Part shown: positions 55,923-63,879 of the stretch, piece after piece
Layout: each line of letters opens with the position of its first letter
Numbering within the stretch: position 1 is the stretch's first letter
DNA from: BPJU01 sp964425225
GTDB taxonomy: Bacteria; Planctomycetota; Planctomycetia; Pirellulales; Pirellulaceae
DNA: 64,000 nt
Direction: 5' to 3'
Assembly (NCBI GenBank): GCA_964425225.1
Contig: CAYRMD010000008.1
Location: 1 to 64,000, forward strand
Notes under the pieces: generated by a model
What the model saw: only the letters and a program-made list of their open reading frames with translations
Databases searched by the model: none
Told to the model about the DNA's origin: nothing
Made by a program: the position numbers and the translations under genes

Positions 55923-56589
55923 GTGTTTTTTAAACCGACTACCGTGATCGGCCATCGTTCGCCGCGGAGGCATAACTTACAGCAATCGTACGCTTTACAC
56001 CAACCGGTTAAGTAGCCAGCATCCGAAGGCAGGTCAAGATCGATTCGGTTAAACTCGAACCCAAGAAGGCACAGGAGATTTAACGGGAAGGCATTGAGGC
56101 GCAAAGGCGTAACGGAAGTGCCATCCTGAAGTTCATGACTTTACTGCCTGTCCGTGTCGTCGCGCCTTTGCGTTAAATCATTGCCTTCCAAGTGACGCAT
56201 GCACCGATACGCCCCGGGCAGCTACAGAAAAAGGGTAAGCTTTGATCCCGAAGGGCCGGAATTGCGCAAAACAGCTTGGCAAGCACCGGGAATTTCACGG
56301 ACGGAACGGGTACGTTTCTTGCAAACTAGCTCGCAGCTGATCGTTGACGGTCCCTCCGAAGCCCGCAAAATAATTTGCCAAACAAGCGGGCACTCGAGTA
56401 TCTTGATAGATGACAGCCGGTGGTTCAGCTTTTACAATAAAATCGAGGTGTCATTTGTTCGCTGCTGGTTGCGTAAGTGTCGGGACGATCGTACCATGGC
56501 GATCGACGCGCGTCGGATAGTCCGAACAGGTGCGTTAAGCGGCTGGTAGTGGTTCAACGAACCGGAAGAGCTCGCGGGAGTGGTTTTTT
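55923..56589. other. Intergenic region with inverted repeat
   Basis: About 670 bp divergent between the barrel gene and the next. It contains a ~100-bp inverted repeat (56086–56189) with the GCGCAAAGGCG core. A 116-codon plus-strand frame (56199–56549) has no family match and lacks a clear ribosome binding site. The promoter of the downstream HEAT-like gene and phoR should lie at the right end. Confidence 0.5.
56086..56189. repeat. Imperfect inverted repeat with GCAAAGGCG arms
   Basis: Left arm GGAAGGCATTGAGGCGCAAA then GGCG (56086–56109) is complementary to the right arm CGCGCCTTTGCGTTAAATCA then TTGCCTTCC (56161–56189) with a five-base insert, enclosing about 50 bp. The arm core belongs to the dispersed repeat family seen at 54247 and 54496, here in facing copies, so it could fold into a long hairpin. 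Confidence 0.7.
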
Positions 56590-58194
56590 ATGCGTAAACC
56601 GTCGCTGGGTTGGGGGCCGCTTGGAGGTCTTATCGGGCTAGCTTTGTTGTGTACGGCCGAGAGTTTTTGTCTTGTAGGCCTCACATACGTTCGAGCTCAG
56701 CAGGCGGGCGGTTATTTACCGCCGCTTGCGATGGATGCGAAGTACGAAGACAAAAGAGTCGTGCAAGACTTAAGAGCGGCCTATCGGCGGGTTCTTACCG
56801 AGGCTCCGGCCCTGGACGATCATGTCCGCCAAGTCGTTCGCGATTATTTCGAAAATTACCTGATCAAATCGTTGACGCGTCCGGAGAATTTTAGCAGTTG
56901 GCAAGTCGAGCGTGCGCGGTGGTCGAGCGATTTGGTGCGATTGCAAGCTCGATCCGTGCCCGTTCATGACTACGTGGTAGATTTTCTTTTCGGCCAGATG
57001 CGCCCGCTGGTCGAACAGAACCATCACCCGTTGATTCGAGTGAACGCCATGTTGGCTATTGGTGAGTTGAATCGTCGCGAGCGCGGCTCCGGAGCCGCCA
57101 TAGCTCAGCCGCTCGAGACCACCTTAGCTTACATCCGTGAACAAGTCAGGAACCCTGATCAGATTGACGCTGTCAGGATTGCTGGTTTGGCAGGGATCTT
57201 GCGGCATGTCGAGAGCTTTTGGCTACTGGAAACGACGCCGGCCGATGATCTGATCAGTGGGTTAACTTCGGAAATGCTCGATCTTTTGGCGAACAAGCCG
57301 GCTGATCGCCCCAGTGATGTTCATGCGTGGATCCAGGCTCGGGCATTGGACATATTGGGATCTTTATCGGGTTGGCGGCCTGTGCCCGAAGCGCTTCGGG
57401 CGATGCAAACCGTGCTGGTGGACGCCAACGCGCCAGTTTGGCTTCGTTTGCGGGCGGCGTATGCCTTAAGTCGAGTCAAATACGATGGGATGCCGGATGT
57501 CGACAAGATCGATTGGCCGACCACAGCCGCAGGTTTGGCTGGACTATTGGCGGATGCCTGCCGGTCGGAACACGACTGGTTAGAGCGAGAACGGGAGAAG
57601 TTAAAGACGGCCACGTCCTCGGTACCTGGAGTACCAGGTGTTCCAGGTGAGCCGGGGTTGGCGGGCGGTGCTGGAGTCGGAGCGCCGCCTCCACCGGGAG
57701 AGCCGGATCTAGCGGGTGGGGGGGCCATTGGTTTGCCGCCCCCTCCAGGTGAAATGGATGCAGAAGGCGGAATTGGTTTTCCGGCTAGCGGTATGGGAAT
57801 GATGCCCTATGGTCCCTTTGGCCCGACCTCGATGTTGGGAGGGCTTCCCAAGTACAAGGTAGAGGCTGTGCGCCGGAGGTTGCTGTACGAATTGGCGTGT
57901 GTCAGGGCAGCCTTGCAGGGACCGTCTCCCGATGCAACGGTCAAAGGGATCAAACCGATCGCGGGCAACCATCCGACTGCCGGACCGGTTTTGAACAGTA
58001 TCGAGAAAGCATTGAGCGACGTGGAAAAGGTTGCCAATGCTAAAGAACTTGATATGGCCGCCATGCTCAAGACGCTTCGTACCCGTTCGCAGGAGCTCGA
58101 GCAATTTCGTCCGCAGGTCCAGCCGATGGGCTCTGGTGTGGAAAGTGACGTGCCGAGCGATATACCCCCGCCGGCTGGGACACCGGGTGGGTAA
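56590..58194 (+). CDS. Exported HEAT-like protein with Gly/Pro-rich segment
   Basis: 534 aa with a signal peptide (about 12–36, LGGLIGLALLCTAESFCLVG). The next 300 residues are alpha-helical, of HEAT/TPR-like repeat character, with conserved HALLxI-type pieces (PLIRVNAMLAIGELN, VRIAGLAGILRHV, WLRLRAAYALSRVK). Residues about 345–400 form a collagen-like Gly/Pro stretch of GVPG, GEPG and APPPPGEP repeats, after which comes a further helical C-terminus. RBS CGGGAGT lies seven to nine bases before the ATG. It has 32 bp to phoR and may be cotranscribed. Function unknown. Confidence 0.7.
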   Translation: MRKPSLGWGPLGGLIGLALLCTAESFCLVGLTYVRAQQAGGYLPPLAMDAKYEDKRVVQDLRAAYRRVLTEAPALDDHVRQVVRDYFENYLIKSLTRPENFSSWQVERARWSSDLVRLQARSVPVHDYVVDFLFGQMRPLVEQNHHPLIRVNAMLAIGELNRRERGSGAAIAQPLETTLAYIREQVRNPDQIDAVRIAGLAGILRHVESFWLLETTPADDLISGLTSEMLDLLANKPADRPSDVHAWIQARALDILGSLSGWRPVPEALRAMQTVLVDANAPVWLRLRAAYALSRVKYDGMPDVDKIDWPTTAAGLAGLLADACRSEHDWLEREREKLKTATSSVPGVPGVPGEPGLAGGAGVGAPPPPGEPDLAGGGAIGLPPPPGEMDAEGGIGFPASGMGMMPYGPFGPTSMLGGLPKYKVEAVRRRLLYELACVRAALQGPSPDATVKGIKPIAGNHPTAGPVLNSIEKALSDVEKVANAKELDMAAMLKTLRTRSQELEQFRPQVQPMGSGVESDVPSDIPPPAGTPGG

Positions 58195-58226
58195 TCCGTG
58201 GTTTGTAAGGAAGAGGGCTCTCGAGA

Positions 58227-59978
58227 TTGCGCGGTTCCTTGCGTCGGAGGGTCCTAGGCGCGTATGCTTTGGCGGTCTGCGGGCTATTGCTCCTAACTTA
58301 TCTTGGAGTTTGGGGCCAGCAGAGGCGTTTTCGTCATGCTGAGGCACTGCGCCGTCTAGAAGCTGCGGTTAGCCTATTTACTGAGGCATGGACGCGTGAG
58401 GTTGGTAAGGTCGATCGTGCTCGAGCCCTCGCCGAAGAGTTAGCTCAACGCTTTGCTTTGGAGTTGCTGATCGTTGACCAGGAAGGTAATGTGCTGAACC
58501 GCTCCGGGTCCGTTGCCCAGTGGCCCCAGTATCGCGTGTGGCTCGATCATGTACGGCGCTCCAAAGCGGTATATCCCTCGGAAGCCCTGGATCGTGCTCG
58601 CTCGAGCTTGATCGCTGTTCCGATCCTGGAAAACGATGAGGTGCATTGGGTCATCTTTTGGCGGCCACGCCTCACAGCGACAAGTACCTTGTGGGGACCG
58701 GAAAGCATCGTCAGCTTGGCCCTCGGATTGGTGATTGCCTTATCCGGAGCATGGCTGCTTTTGAGGCAGCTGCGACCTCTGGTACAACTAGCAAGAGTTT
58801 GTCGTGAAAACGGAGGTCGCCAAGGTGTTCCCTTGCCTGATCCGTCATTGAGCCGTTGCTGGGAGATTCAGGCGATTGCCGATGCGTTGCAACAGTTTAT
58901 CGCAGGACAGCAAGCGGGTTCTCAAGTCCTCCAGGAGCAAAGCGATCGACTTTGGGGAGTCCTGCATAATCTGCTGGAAGGTGTGCTGCTGGTGGGACGC
59001 GATGAAAAGCTCACACTGGCCAACGAAGCCAGCGGACGGCTTTTGGGATTTTCACCTGCTAGCTGCATCGGCAAACCAATATGGGAAGTCATACGACATC
59101 GAACACTTCTGGAGTTAGTGCGGCGCGTGGCGATGTTGCAACAACCTGCGCAATTGGAATTCAGTGGACCGGTCGGGGAACGCCAGCTCTCGGCTCGGGC
59201 CATGCCGTGCACGGGAAAAACTCTGGAAGGTGTTCTGGTGGTTTTGCATGACGTGACCGAGTTGCGGCGTTTGGAAAATCTCCGCAAAGAATTTGTGGCT
59301 AACATCTCGCATGAATTAAAAACTCCCCTAGCCATTATAAGCGCGTATGCGGAAACCTTGCGCTTAGGAGCCGTAGACGATCCCGAATACCGATCGCGAT
59401 GCATTGGGCAGATCGAGGAGCAAGCCGGACGCTTACACCGCATGATCGTCGACTTGTTGCAATTGGCCCGAGTCGAGGCTGGAAAGGAGGTCTTTGAATT
59501 TGCGGATGTGTCCGTTCCCGAAGTGATCGATCAGTGTTTGCGGGAGTTCGCCGAAGTGGCGCGGAATAAAGGGATTGAACTTAATCAAGAGTCAAGCGCA
59601 ACGCCACTTCTTGTAAACGCCGATCGACAGGCGTTGTGTACGATCGTCTACAATCTCTTAGACAACGCGTTGAAGTATACTCCGGCGGGAGGTAAGGTAA
59701 CGGTGCGCTGCCAGATGCAGTCCGGTTACGCCCTTTTGGAGGTTCAAGATACAGGAATCGGAATTTCCGTACGCGATCAGGCTCGGGTCTTCGAACGGTT
59801 CTTCCGATCCGATCCGGCACGGTCACGACAATCCGGCGGCACCGGACTGGGACTGGCGATCGTCAAGCATTTAACGCACGCGATGGGGGGCGACGTGAGT
59901 GTCGAAAGCCAGGAGAAGGCTGGCAGTACGTTTCGCGTTCGGTTGCCGTTGAGCACGGCGGGAATTCCACCAACGTAA
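58227..59978 (+). CDS. phoR: Sensor histidine kinase PhoR
   Basis: 583 aa, inner membrane. An N-terminal helix (about 8–29) and a second helix (about 165–190) flank a periplasmic sensor region, then comes a PAS-like domain (LEGVLLVGRDEKLTLANEASGRL, about 255–310), the HisKA motif FVANISHELKTP with phospho-accepting His362, and the HATPase domain with N and G boxes (YNLLDNALKYTP, GIGISVRDQARVFERFF, GGTGLGLAIVKHL). It is the PhoR of the phosphate-starvation system by neighbours and by architecture. TTG start with GAGG about ten bases upstream. The order phoR, phoU, phoB differs from the usual phoB-phoR. Confidence 0.9.
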   Translation: MRGSLRRRVLGAYALAVCGLLLLTYLGVWGQQRRFRHAEALRRLEAAVSLFTEAWTREVGKVDRARALAEELAQRFALELLIVDQEGNVLNRSGSVAQWPQYRVWLDHVRRSKAVYPSEALDRARSSLIAVPILENDEVHWVIFWRPRLTATSTLWGPESIVSLALGLVIALSGAWLLLRQLRPLVQLARVCRENGGRQGVPLPDPSLSRCWEIQAIADALQQFIAGQQAGSQVLQEQSDRLWGVLHNLLEGVLLVGRDEKLTLANEASGRLLGFSPASCIGKPIWEVIRHRTLLELVRRVAMLQQPAQLEFSGPVGERQLSARAMPCTGKTLEGVLVVLHDVTELRRLENLRKEFVANISHELKTPLAIISAYAETLRLGAVDDPEYRSRCIGQIEEQAGRLHRMIVDLLQLARVEAGKEVFEFADVSVPEVIDQCLREFAEVARNKGIELNQESSATPLLVNADRQALCTIVYNLLDNALKYTPAGGKVTVRCQMQSGYALLEVQDTGIGISVRDQARVFERFFRSDPARSRQSGGTGLGLAIVKHLTHAMGGDVSVESQEKAGSTFRVRLPLSTAGIPPT

Positions 59979-60124
59979 ACACTTGCCTGTAACGGGTTGA
60001 CAGCTACCTCACATGGCGAGTCCGGAGTGCGAGCCGGAAACGGAATTTTATTTTGGTAAGGAGTTGCCCGCCGCTAGTTCCAGGCGTACAACCCCCGGGG
60101 GCGACAGCCGCCATGGAGCCGTTT

Positions 60125-60164
60125 TTCACGACAAATTCACGAATTCTTTACATATTTTTCTCAC
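60125..60164 (+). promoter_or_regulatory. Pho-box-like array of four 7-mers spaced 11 bp
   Basis: TTCACGA (60125–60131), TTCACGA (60136–60142), TTTACAT (60147–60153) and TTCTCAC (60158–60164) start at exact 11-bp intervals, separated by 4-nt AT-rich spacers (CAAA, ATTC, ATTT). This is the geometry of PhoB/PhoP binding sites, seen in both E. coli (7-mer plus 4) and Bacillus (TTxACA-type) Pho boxes. The array ends 15 bp before the phoU ATG, so it should control phoU-phoB, probably autoregulation. Confidence 0.75.
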
Positions 60165-60179
60165 CATTACAGGACAACC

Positions 60180-60872
60180 ATGACCAGACACTTACAGCGA
60201 GATATGGAAAGAATTCAACGTGAGATCTTGTCACTCTCCTCGCTGGTAGAGGAGATGATTGACAAGGCGACTGTTGCCCTGCACCAACGCAATGATCAAC
60301 TGGCACGTGAAGTGGTTGCCGCGGACACCCAGGTCGACCAGCGGGAGGTGCAGTTGGAAGAAGAGTGTTTGAAACTGCTGGCGCTTCACCAGCCGGTCGC
60401 CGTGGACTTGCGGCGTGTGGCATCCGTGTTGAAGATCAACAACGATTTAGAACGCATCGCGGATTTGGCGGTGAATGTGGCCGAACGAGTTTGTAGTCTC
60501 TCCACATTCCCCGATTTTCCGGTGCCGGACGATGTACGCCTGATGGCGCAGCTTGCCAAGCGCATGGTACGGGGCGCTTTGGATGCCTTCGTTCAGCTCG
60601 ATTCGCGAGCCGCCCGTGTGGTCATGAGAACCGATGCCGAACTTGATGCGCTGAATGTTGCGGTCATCGAACAATTGACGGCTGCCATGCAACAGAATCC
60701 GCACTTAGTACCAGCAGGTTTGCATTGTTTTTCAGCAGCACGGCACTTCGAACGCATGGGGGACCATGCAACGAATATCGCCGAAGACGTGATCTATCTT
60801 GTCGAAGGTGAAATCGTACGTCACCAACACGCAGAAATACCCGGTTCATTGCGCAGTTATGCTCCGCGCTAG
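60180..60872 (+). CDS. phoU: Phosphate-transport regulator PhoU
   Basis: 230-aa all-helical PhoU with two repeated three-helix bundles; metal-binding E/DXXXD motifs appear in each (NNDLERIADLAVNVAE in the first half, FERMGDHATNIAEDVIYLVEG in the second). PhoU links the Pst transporter and PhoR, repressing the Pho regulon when phosphate is sufficient. The start ATG follows AGGA by five bases and the Pho-box array by 15 bp. Its stop overlaps phoB by 14 bp. No pst transporter genes are in the window. Confidence 0.95.
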   Translation: MTRHLQRDMERIQREILSLSSLVEEMIDKATVALHQRNDQLAREVVAADTQVDQREVQLEEECLKLLALHQPVAVDLRRVASVLKINNDLERIADLAVNVAERVCSLSTFPDFPVPDDVRLMAQLAKRMVRGALDAFVQLDSRAARVVMRTDAELDALNVAVIEQLTAAMQQNPHLVPAGLHCFSAARHFERMGDHATNIAEDVIYLVEGEIVRHQHAEIPGSLRSYAPR

Positions 60873-61566
60873 GATTTTGGTAATCGAGGACGACCGCGCC
60901 TTGGCCGATGTACTGCGGTACAATCTGAGCCAGGCCGGTTTCGACGTTGCCGTGGCTCATGACGGGCAGGATGGGTTAAATCAAGCACGCCGCCGTCGCC
61001 CTGATCTTGTGGTGCTGGATCTGATGTTGCCCGTTATCGACGGTTTGGAAGTATGCAAACGGTTGCGATCAGATCCACTTACCCGCGATATGAAAATCAT
61101 CATGCTCACGGCCAAGTCGGATGAGTCGGATGAACTGGTTGGGTTCGTACTGGGCACGGATGATTACGTCACTAAACCCTTCAGCGTTAAAGTTCTGATT
61201 GAACGGGTCAAAGCGTTGCTGCGACGAAGCGACTCTGGCGAAGAAGAGGCGATCAGCGTTGGCCCGATTGTTCTAAACCGCGTCAAGTTCCGTGTCACTG
61301 TTGGCGAAAGTCCCGTACCGCTTACGCGTACCGAGTTCCGCATCTTGGAGACATTGATGAGTCGTCCCGGAAGGGTCTTTGAGCGAAACGAACTGATTGA
61401 AGCTGCTTTAGGCGATGATTCTCTGGTCCTGGAACGCACCATCGATGTGCACATTCGCGCCTTGCGAAAAAAATTGGGTCAGGCTGCTCGATATATCGAA
61501 ACGGTACGCGGCGTGGGATACCGATTCGCAGAAGATCCGACCGAATCGGCGACAACAAACCAGTAG
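60859..61566 (+). CDS. phoB: Response regulator PhoB
   Basis: 235-aa OmpR-family regulator. The receiver domain contains the acidic pocket IEDDRAL, the phospho-acceptor Asp54 in VVLDLMLPV, the Thr in MLTAKSD and Lys in YVTKPFS. The DNA-binding winged helix begins about residue 135, with LTRTEFRILETLMSRPGRVF, the recognition region ERTIDVHIRALRKKLG and VRGVGYRF. It overlaps phoU by 14 bp, so it is coupled to it. The ATG lies inside the upstream gene with no strong Shine-Dalgarno, as expected for reinitiation. It is expected to bind the Pho-box array at 60125–60164. Confidence 0.95.
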   Translation: MLRARILVIEDDRALADVLRYNLSQAGFDVAVAHDGQDGLNQARRRRPDLVVLDLMLPVIDGLEVCKRLRSDPLTRDMKIIMLTAKSDESDELVGFVLGTDDYVTKPFSVKVLIERVKALLRRSDSGEEEAISVGPIVLNRVKFRVTVGESPVPLTRTEFRILETLMSRPGRVFERNELIEAALGDDSLVLERTIDVHIRALRKKLGQAARYIETVRGVGYRFAEDPTESATTNQ

Positions 61567-61594
61567 TCGTGGGGCGTATCTCTTGCCGCCTTGG

Positions 61595-61611
61595 CTACGG
61601 TCGTACCGTAG
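61595..61611. terminator. Possible bidirectional terminator hairpin, phoB / glycosyltransferase
   Basis: CTACGGT (61595–61601) and ACCGTAG (61605–61611) are perfect 7-bp complements with a 3-nt loop, lying between the convergent phoB stop (61566) and glycosyltransferase stop (61615). No T-run of note follows, so it may act as a bidirectional barrier or an mRNA 3' stabiliser rather than a classical terminator. Confidence 0.45.
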
Positions 61612-61614
61612 GTT

Positions 61615-62592
61615 TCAAGCAGCCCGCCGATCGACGGTTTGTTGCGTTTCCCTTCGAGTACGGGATTGGCGGACCGCGTAATTCTTTGTGTGGCAAGCTC
61701 GATAGTAAATCCGCGTTGTAATTTCGCCCAGCATGCCAATACTCAGGAATTGTACACCAAGCAGTAGCGCCATAACGCTGAAAAGCAACAGCGGATTGCC
61801 AGTCATATCGGTGCCATAGGTGCATTTCATGGCAATGACTGCTGTAAGGCTGGCTCCTGCTAAGATCCAACAGGCTAGCGCCCAGCGACCGAAAAAGCGG
61901 ATCGGATAGGCTAAGTAACGCCGCAGGAACCAAACGGTCGCTACATCGAGCAATACGCCGAGTGTGCGGGAAAGGCCATACTTGGAGCGGCCGAACGTAC
62001 GTGGTCGATGATTCGTTTCGATTTCGACCACGCGTGCGCCGCGTTCGCGAGCTAATATGGCTACGAATCGGTGCATATCACCACAAAGTTCTAAATTTTC
62101 AGCTACCCAGCGGCGCATAACTTTTAGGGCACAGCCTAAATCGTGAACAGCGCTTCCAGCCACCGATCCAATGAGGCGGTTAGCGAGCCAGGACGGTACG
62201 CGCCGCGTCCAGAAGTTATCCTGGCGATGGCGGCGCCAGCCATGCACCAAGTCATATCCCGTTTCCAGCAGTGACAACATGCGAGGAATATCGGCAGGGT
62301 CGTTTTGGAGGTCGCCGTCCATAAAAGCCAGTATGGCACCCGAAGCATGGTCAATTCCGGCCTGCAACGCGGCCGACTGCCCAAAGTTGCGGGTCAATAT
62401 CACCAGTTGCACGCGCGGATCTTCGTCCGCCAGTTTTTCCAGAACTTCGGTCGAACCGTCCGTCGATCCATCGTCCACAAAAACCAACTCGAACGAGCGT
62501 CCCACGTCGGACAAAACCTGTATCAGTTCGTTGTACAACAAGGAAAGGTTCTCACGCTCGTTGTAGATTGGCACAATCACCGAAAGATCCAC
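61615..62592 (-). CDS. Polyisoprenyl-phosphate glycosyltransferase, DPM1-like
   Basis: 325 aa. The GT-2 catalytic domain (1–225) has VDLSVIVPIYNERENL, FVDDGSTDGSTEVL, the QSAALQAGIDHASG block and the metal-binding DGDLQNDP, which are the dolichol-phosphate-mannose-synthase/ArnC-type motifs, then two membrane helices (about 240–300) like those of the DPMS III/GtrB class. It would transfer a sugar to a polyprenyl phosphate on the cytosolic side for later flipping. GTG at 62592 with AGGA nine bases upstream and the MDLSVIVP start are preferred; the longer frame has an unconserved Leu/Arg-rich extension. It converges with phoB. Confidence 0.88.
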   Translation of the reverse strand: MDLSVIVPIYNERENLSLLYNELIQVLSDVGRSFELVFVDDGSTDGSTEVLEKLADEDPRVQLVILTRNFGQSAALQAGIDHASGAILAFMDGDLQNDPADIPRMLSLLETGYDLVHGWRRHRQDNFWTRRVPSWLANRLIGSVAGSAVHDLGCALKVMRRWVAENLELCGDMHRFVAILARERGARVVEIETNHRPRTFGRSKYGLSRTLGVLLDVATVWFLRRYLAYPIRFFGRWALACWILAGASLTAVIAMKCTYGTDMTGNPLLLFSVMALLLGVQFLSIGMLGEITTRIYYRACHTKNYAVRQSRTRRETQQTVDRRAA

Positions 62593-63360
62593 GGTCTGGC
62601 ATCCTAGCACTGAAAGGCCGTGTGGCCGGAGTTTCGACCGGCATACTGGCAATTCCCCTACTTCGCACGGCATACATGCGTAAAGCTAACGGTCAATGCC
62701 CCAGTGTGGCAACACCGATTTTTTGTGTGTGCGTTGTAGGTGAAAAATCTTTTAACGCAGAGACGCAGATGCGCAGAGGAAGGAACAATTAAGCTGGCAA
62801 CACTAGCTGCCGGTTGGGAAAGAACCATTTTTACCCAAAGTGTCTACAAGGGCCCCCAGTGATGATAATGCCACGGCTCGGGTTAACTCGTTTCACCAAA
62901 ATCACCAGGGTCGTTGCGCCTGGACATCTCTGCTCGCTTGTGTCATGACACTTCGTCCAAGTCTGCTCTAGGATGACCGTATGCCAGCCTACTCGAATAG
63001 GGATGCGCGGGATGCACTTATTGTGCCTTGCCGGTTGCCTCCCGCAGTATCGAAGCAAGCGGCGCGGTGTACGATTCGCCTTCTTGATTACAAAAGGTGC
63101 ATAGCCAGTAGGCGCTGGTGGGGTGCCAAACCAGAACCCTGTCGCGTGCTCCCCTGCTTTCTTGCGCCCCCAAAAAGGTTGGCTGCCTGTTCCCGAGCCA
63201 TCGACGTGGCGCGAGGAGGTTTAAGACATTTCGCTAACCGTGAGAAGGAGGTATTGGGCCCGGAGGCTGTGCTACTACAGATACACGTGTCCCGCTTGCA
63301 ATTTCGGACTCCGCAAGAGGCTCACCGCATTGTTCGCGATGTTAGATGTCCAAGGCGAGG
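62593..63360. other. Intergenic region with repeat, no credible gene
   Basis: About 770 bp. CTTTTAACGCAGAGACGCAG then ATGCGCAGAGG (62749–62780) resembles the dispersed AACGCAAAGGCGC repeats. A 167-codon plus-strand frame (62981–63484) overlaps the AcpS-like gene and has no family match. Nothing else is supported. Confidence 0.5.
62749..62780 (+). repeat. Dispersed AACGCAGAGRCGCAG-type repeat
   Basis: TTTTAACGCAGAGACGCAGA followed by TGCGCAGAGG has the same start (TTTAACGC) and period as the 54247 and 56161 repeats, with AGAG in place of AAAG. It lies about 160 bp upstream of the DPM1-like glycosyltransferase start (minus strand). Confidence 0.55.
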
Positions 63361-63768
63361 TCAACCCGCATTCGGTGGTTCGGTTTCCTTTTCAAAGCCA
63401 ATGACGAACCCGACGGCAAAGGTACGACAAAAACCCCACGAAGCGAGCAACCATGCGATGCGTTTTTTCTGCATTAACCGCTGAAATGCACCGCTTAACC
63501 GGACGAATTCAGGCCCTTGGCCGTTTGGTACTTCGATTTCGGTCCATGGCACCCCCTTTTTTATGGGAAAACGGATCGCACGGAAAACAGCCTGTTTGAC
63601 AGCCCACCGTGCGGCATATTGCTGCATGCTGGCCCGACGGGCACTACAGTAGCGAATCTCGTTTTCTGTAAAAACGCGTCGCAGGAACCGTTCTTCGTGC
63701 CGATGGATCAAGTGGCCAATTCGGGCACACTCGACGATTGACGTTCCAATGCACACCACGCGACTCAT
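63361..63768 (-). CDS. Holo-ACP synthase (AcpS) homologue lacking catalytic residues
   Basis: 135-aa protein that aligns along its length with AcpS, which attaches phosphopantetheine to acyl carrier proteins. Retained landmarks: VVCIGTSIVECARIG, FLRRVFTENEIRYC, YAARWAVKQAVFRAIR and WTEIEVPNG. However, the usual Asp/Glu in GT(D/E)IVE is Ser10 here, the Glu in WAxKEA is Gln, and the C-terminal SISH motif is ASWGF. These are the Mg-binding and catalytic positions, so it should be inactive or changed in function. No stop codon or frameshift interrupts the frame. A GAGG is three bases from the ATG. It is adjacent to trpS and to no ACP. Confidence 0.75.
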   Translation of the reverse strand: MSRVVCIGTSIVECARIGHLIHRHEERFLRRVFTENEIRYCSARRASMQQYAARWAVKQAVFRAIRFPIKKGVPWTEIEVPNGQGPEFVRLSGAFQRLMQKKRIAWLLASWGFCRTFAVGFVIGFEKETEPPNAG

Positions 63769-63879
63769 TGCCTCGTCTCACAGAATTAGAAGGCTAACGA
63801 CAACCGCATGGAAGCAAACCACGAATCAGCAAAAGGAATCTTCGATACGAAGGTCTCCCTCGTACCTGTGACAAGCGCT

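Noticed and set aside
56199..56549. 116-codon plus-strand frame as a gene
   Set aside because: No ribosome binding site or homology; it starts beside the inverted repeat.
62981..63484. 167-codon plus-strand frame as a gene
   Set aside because: It overlaps the AcpS-like gene on the other strand, has unusual Arg/Cys-rich composition and no family match.
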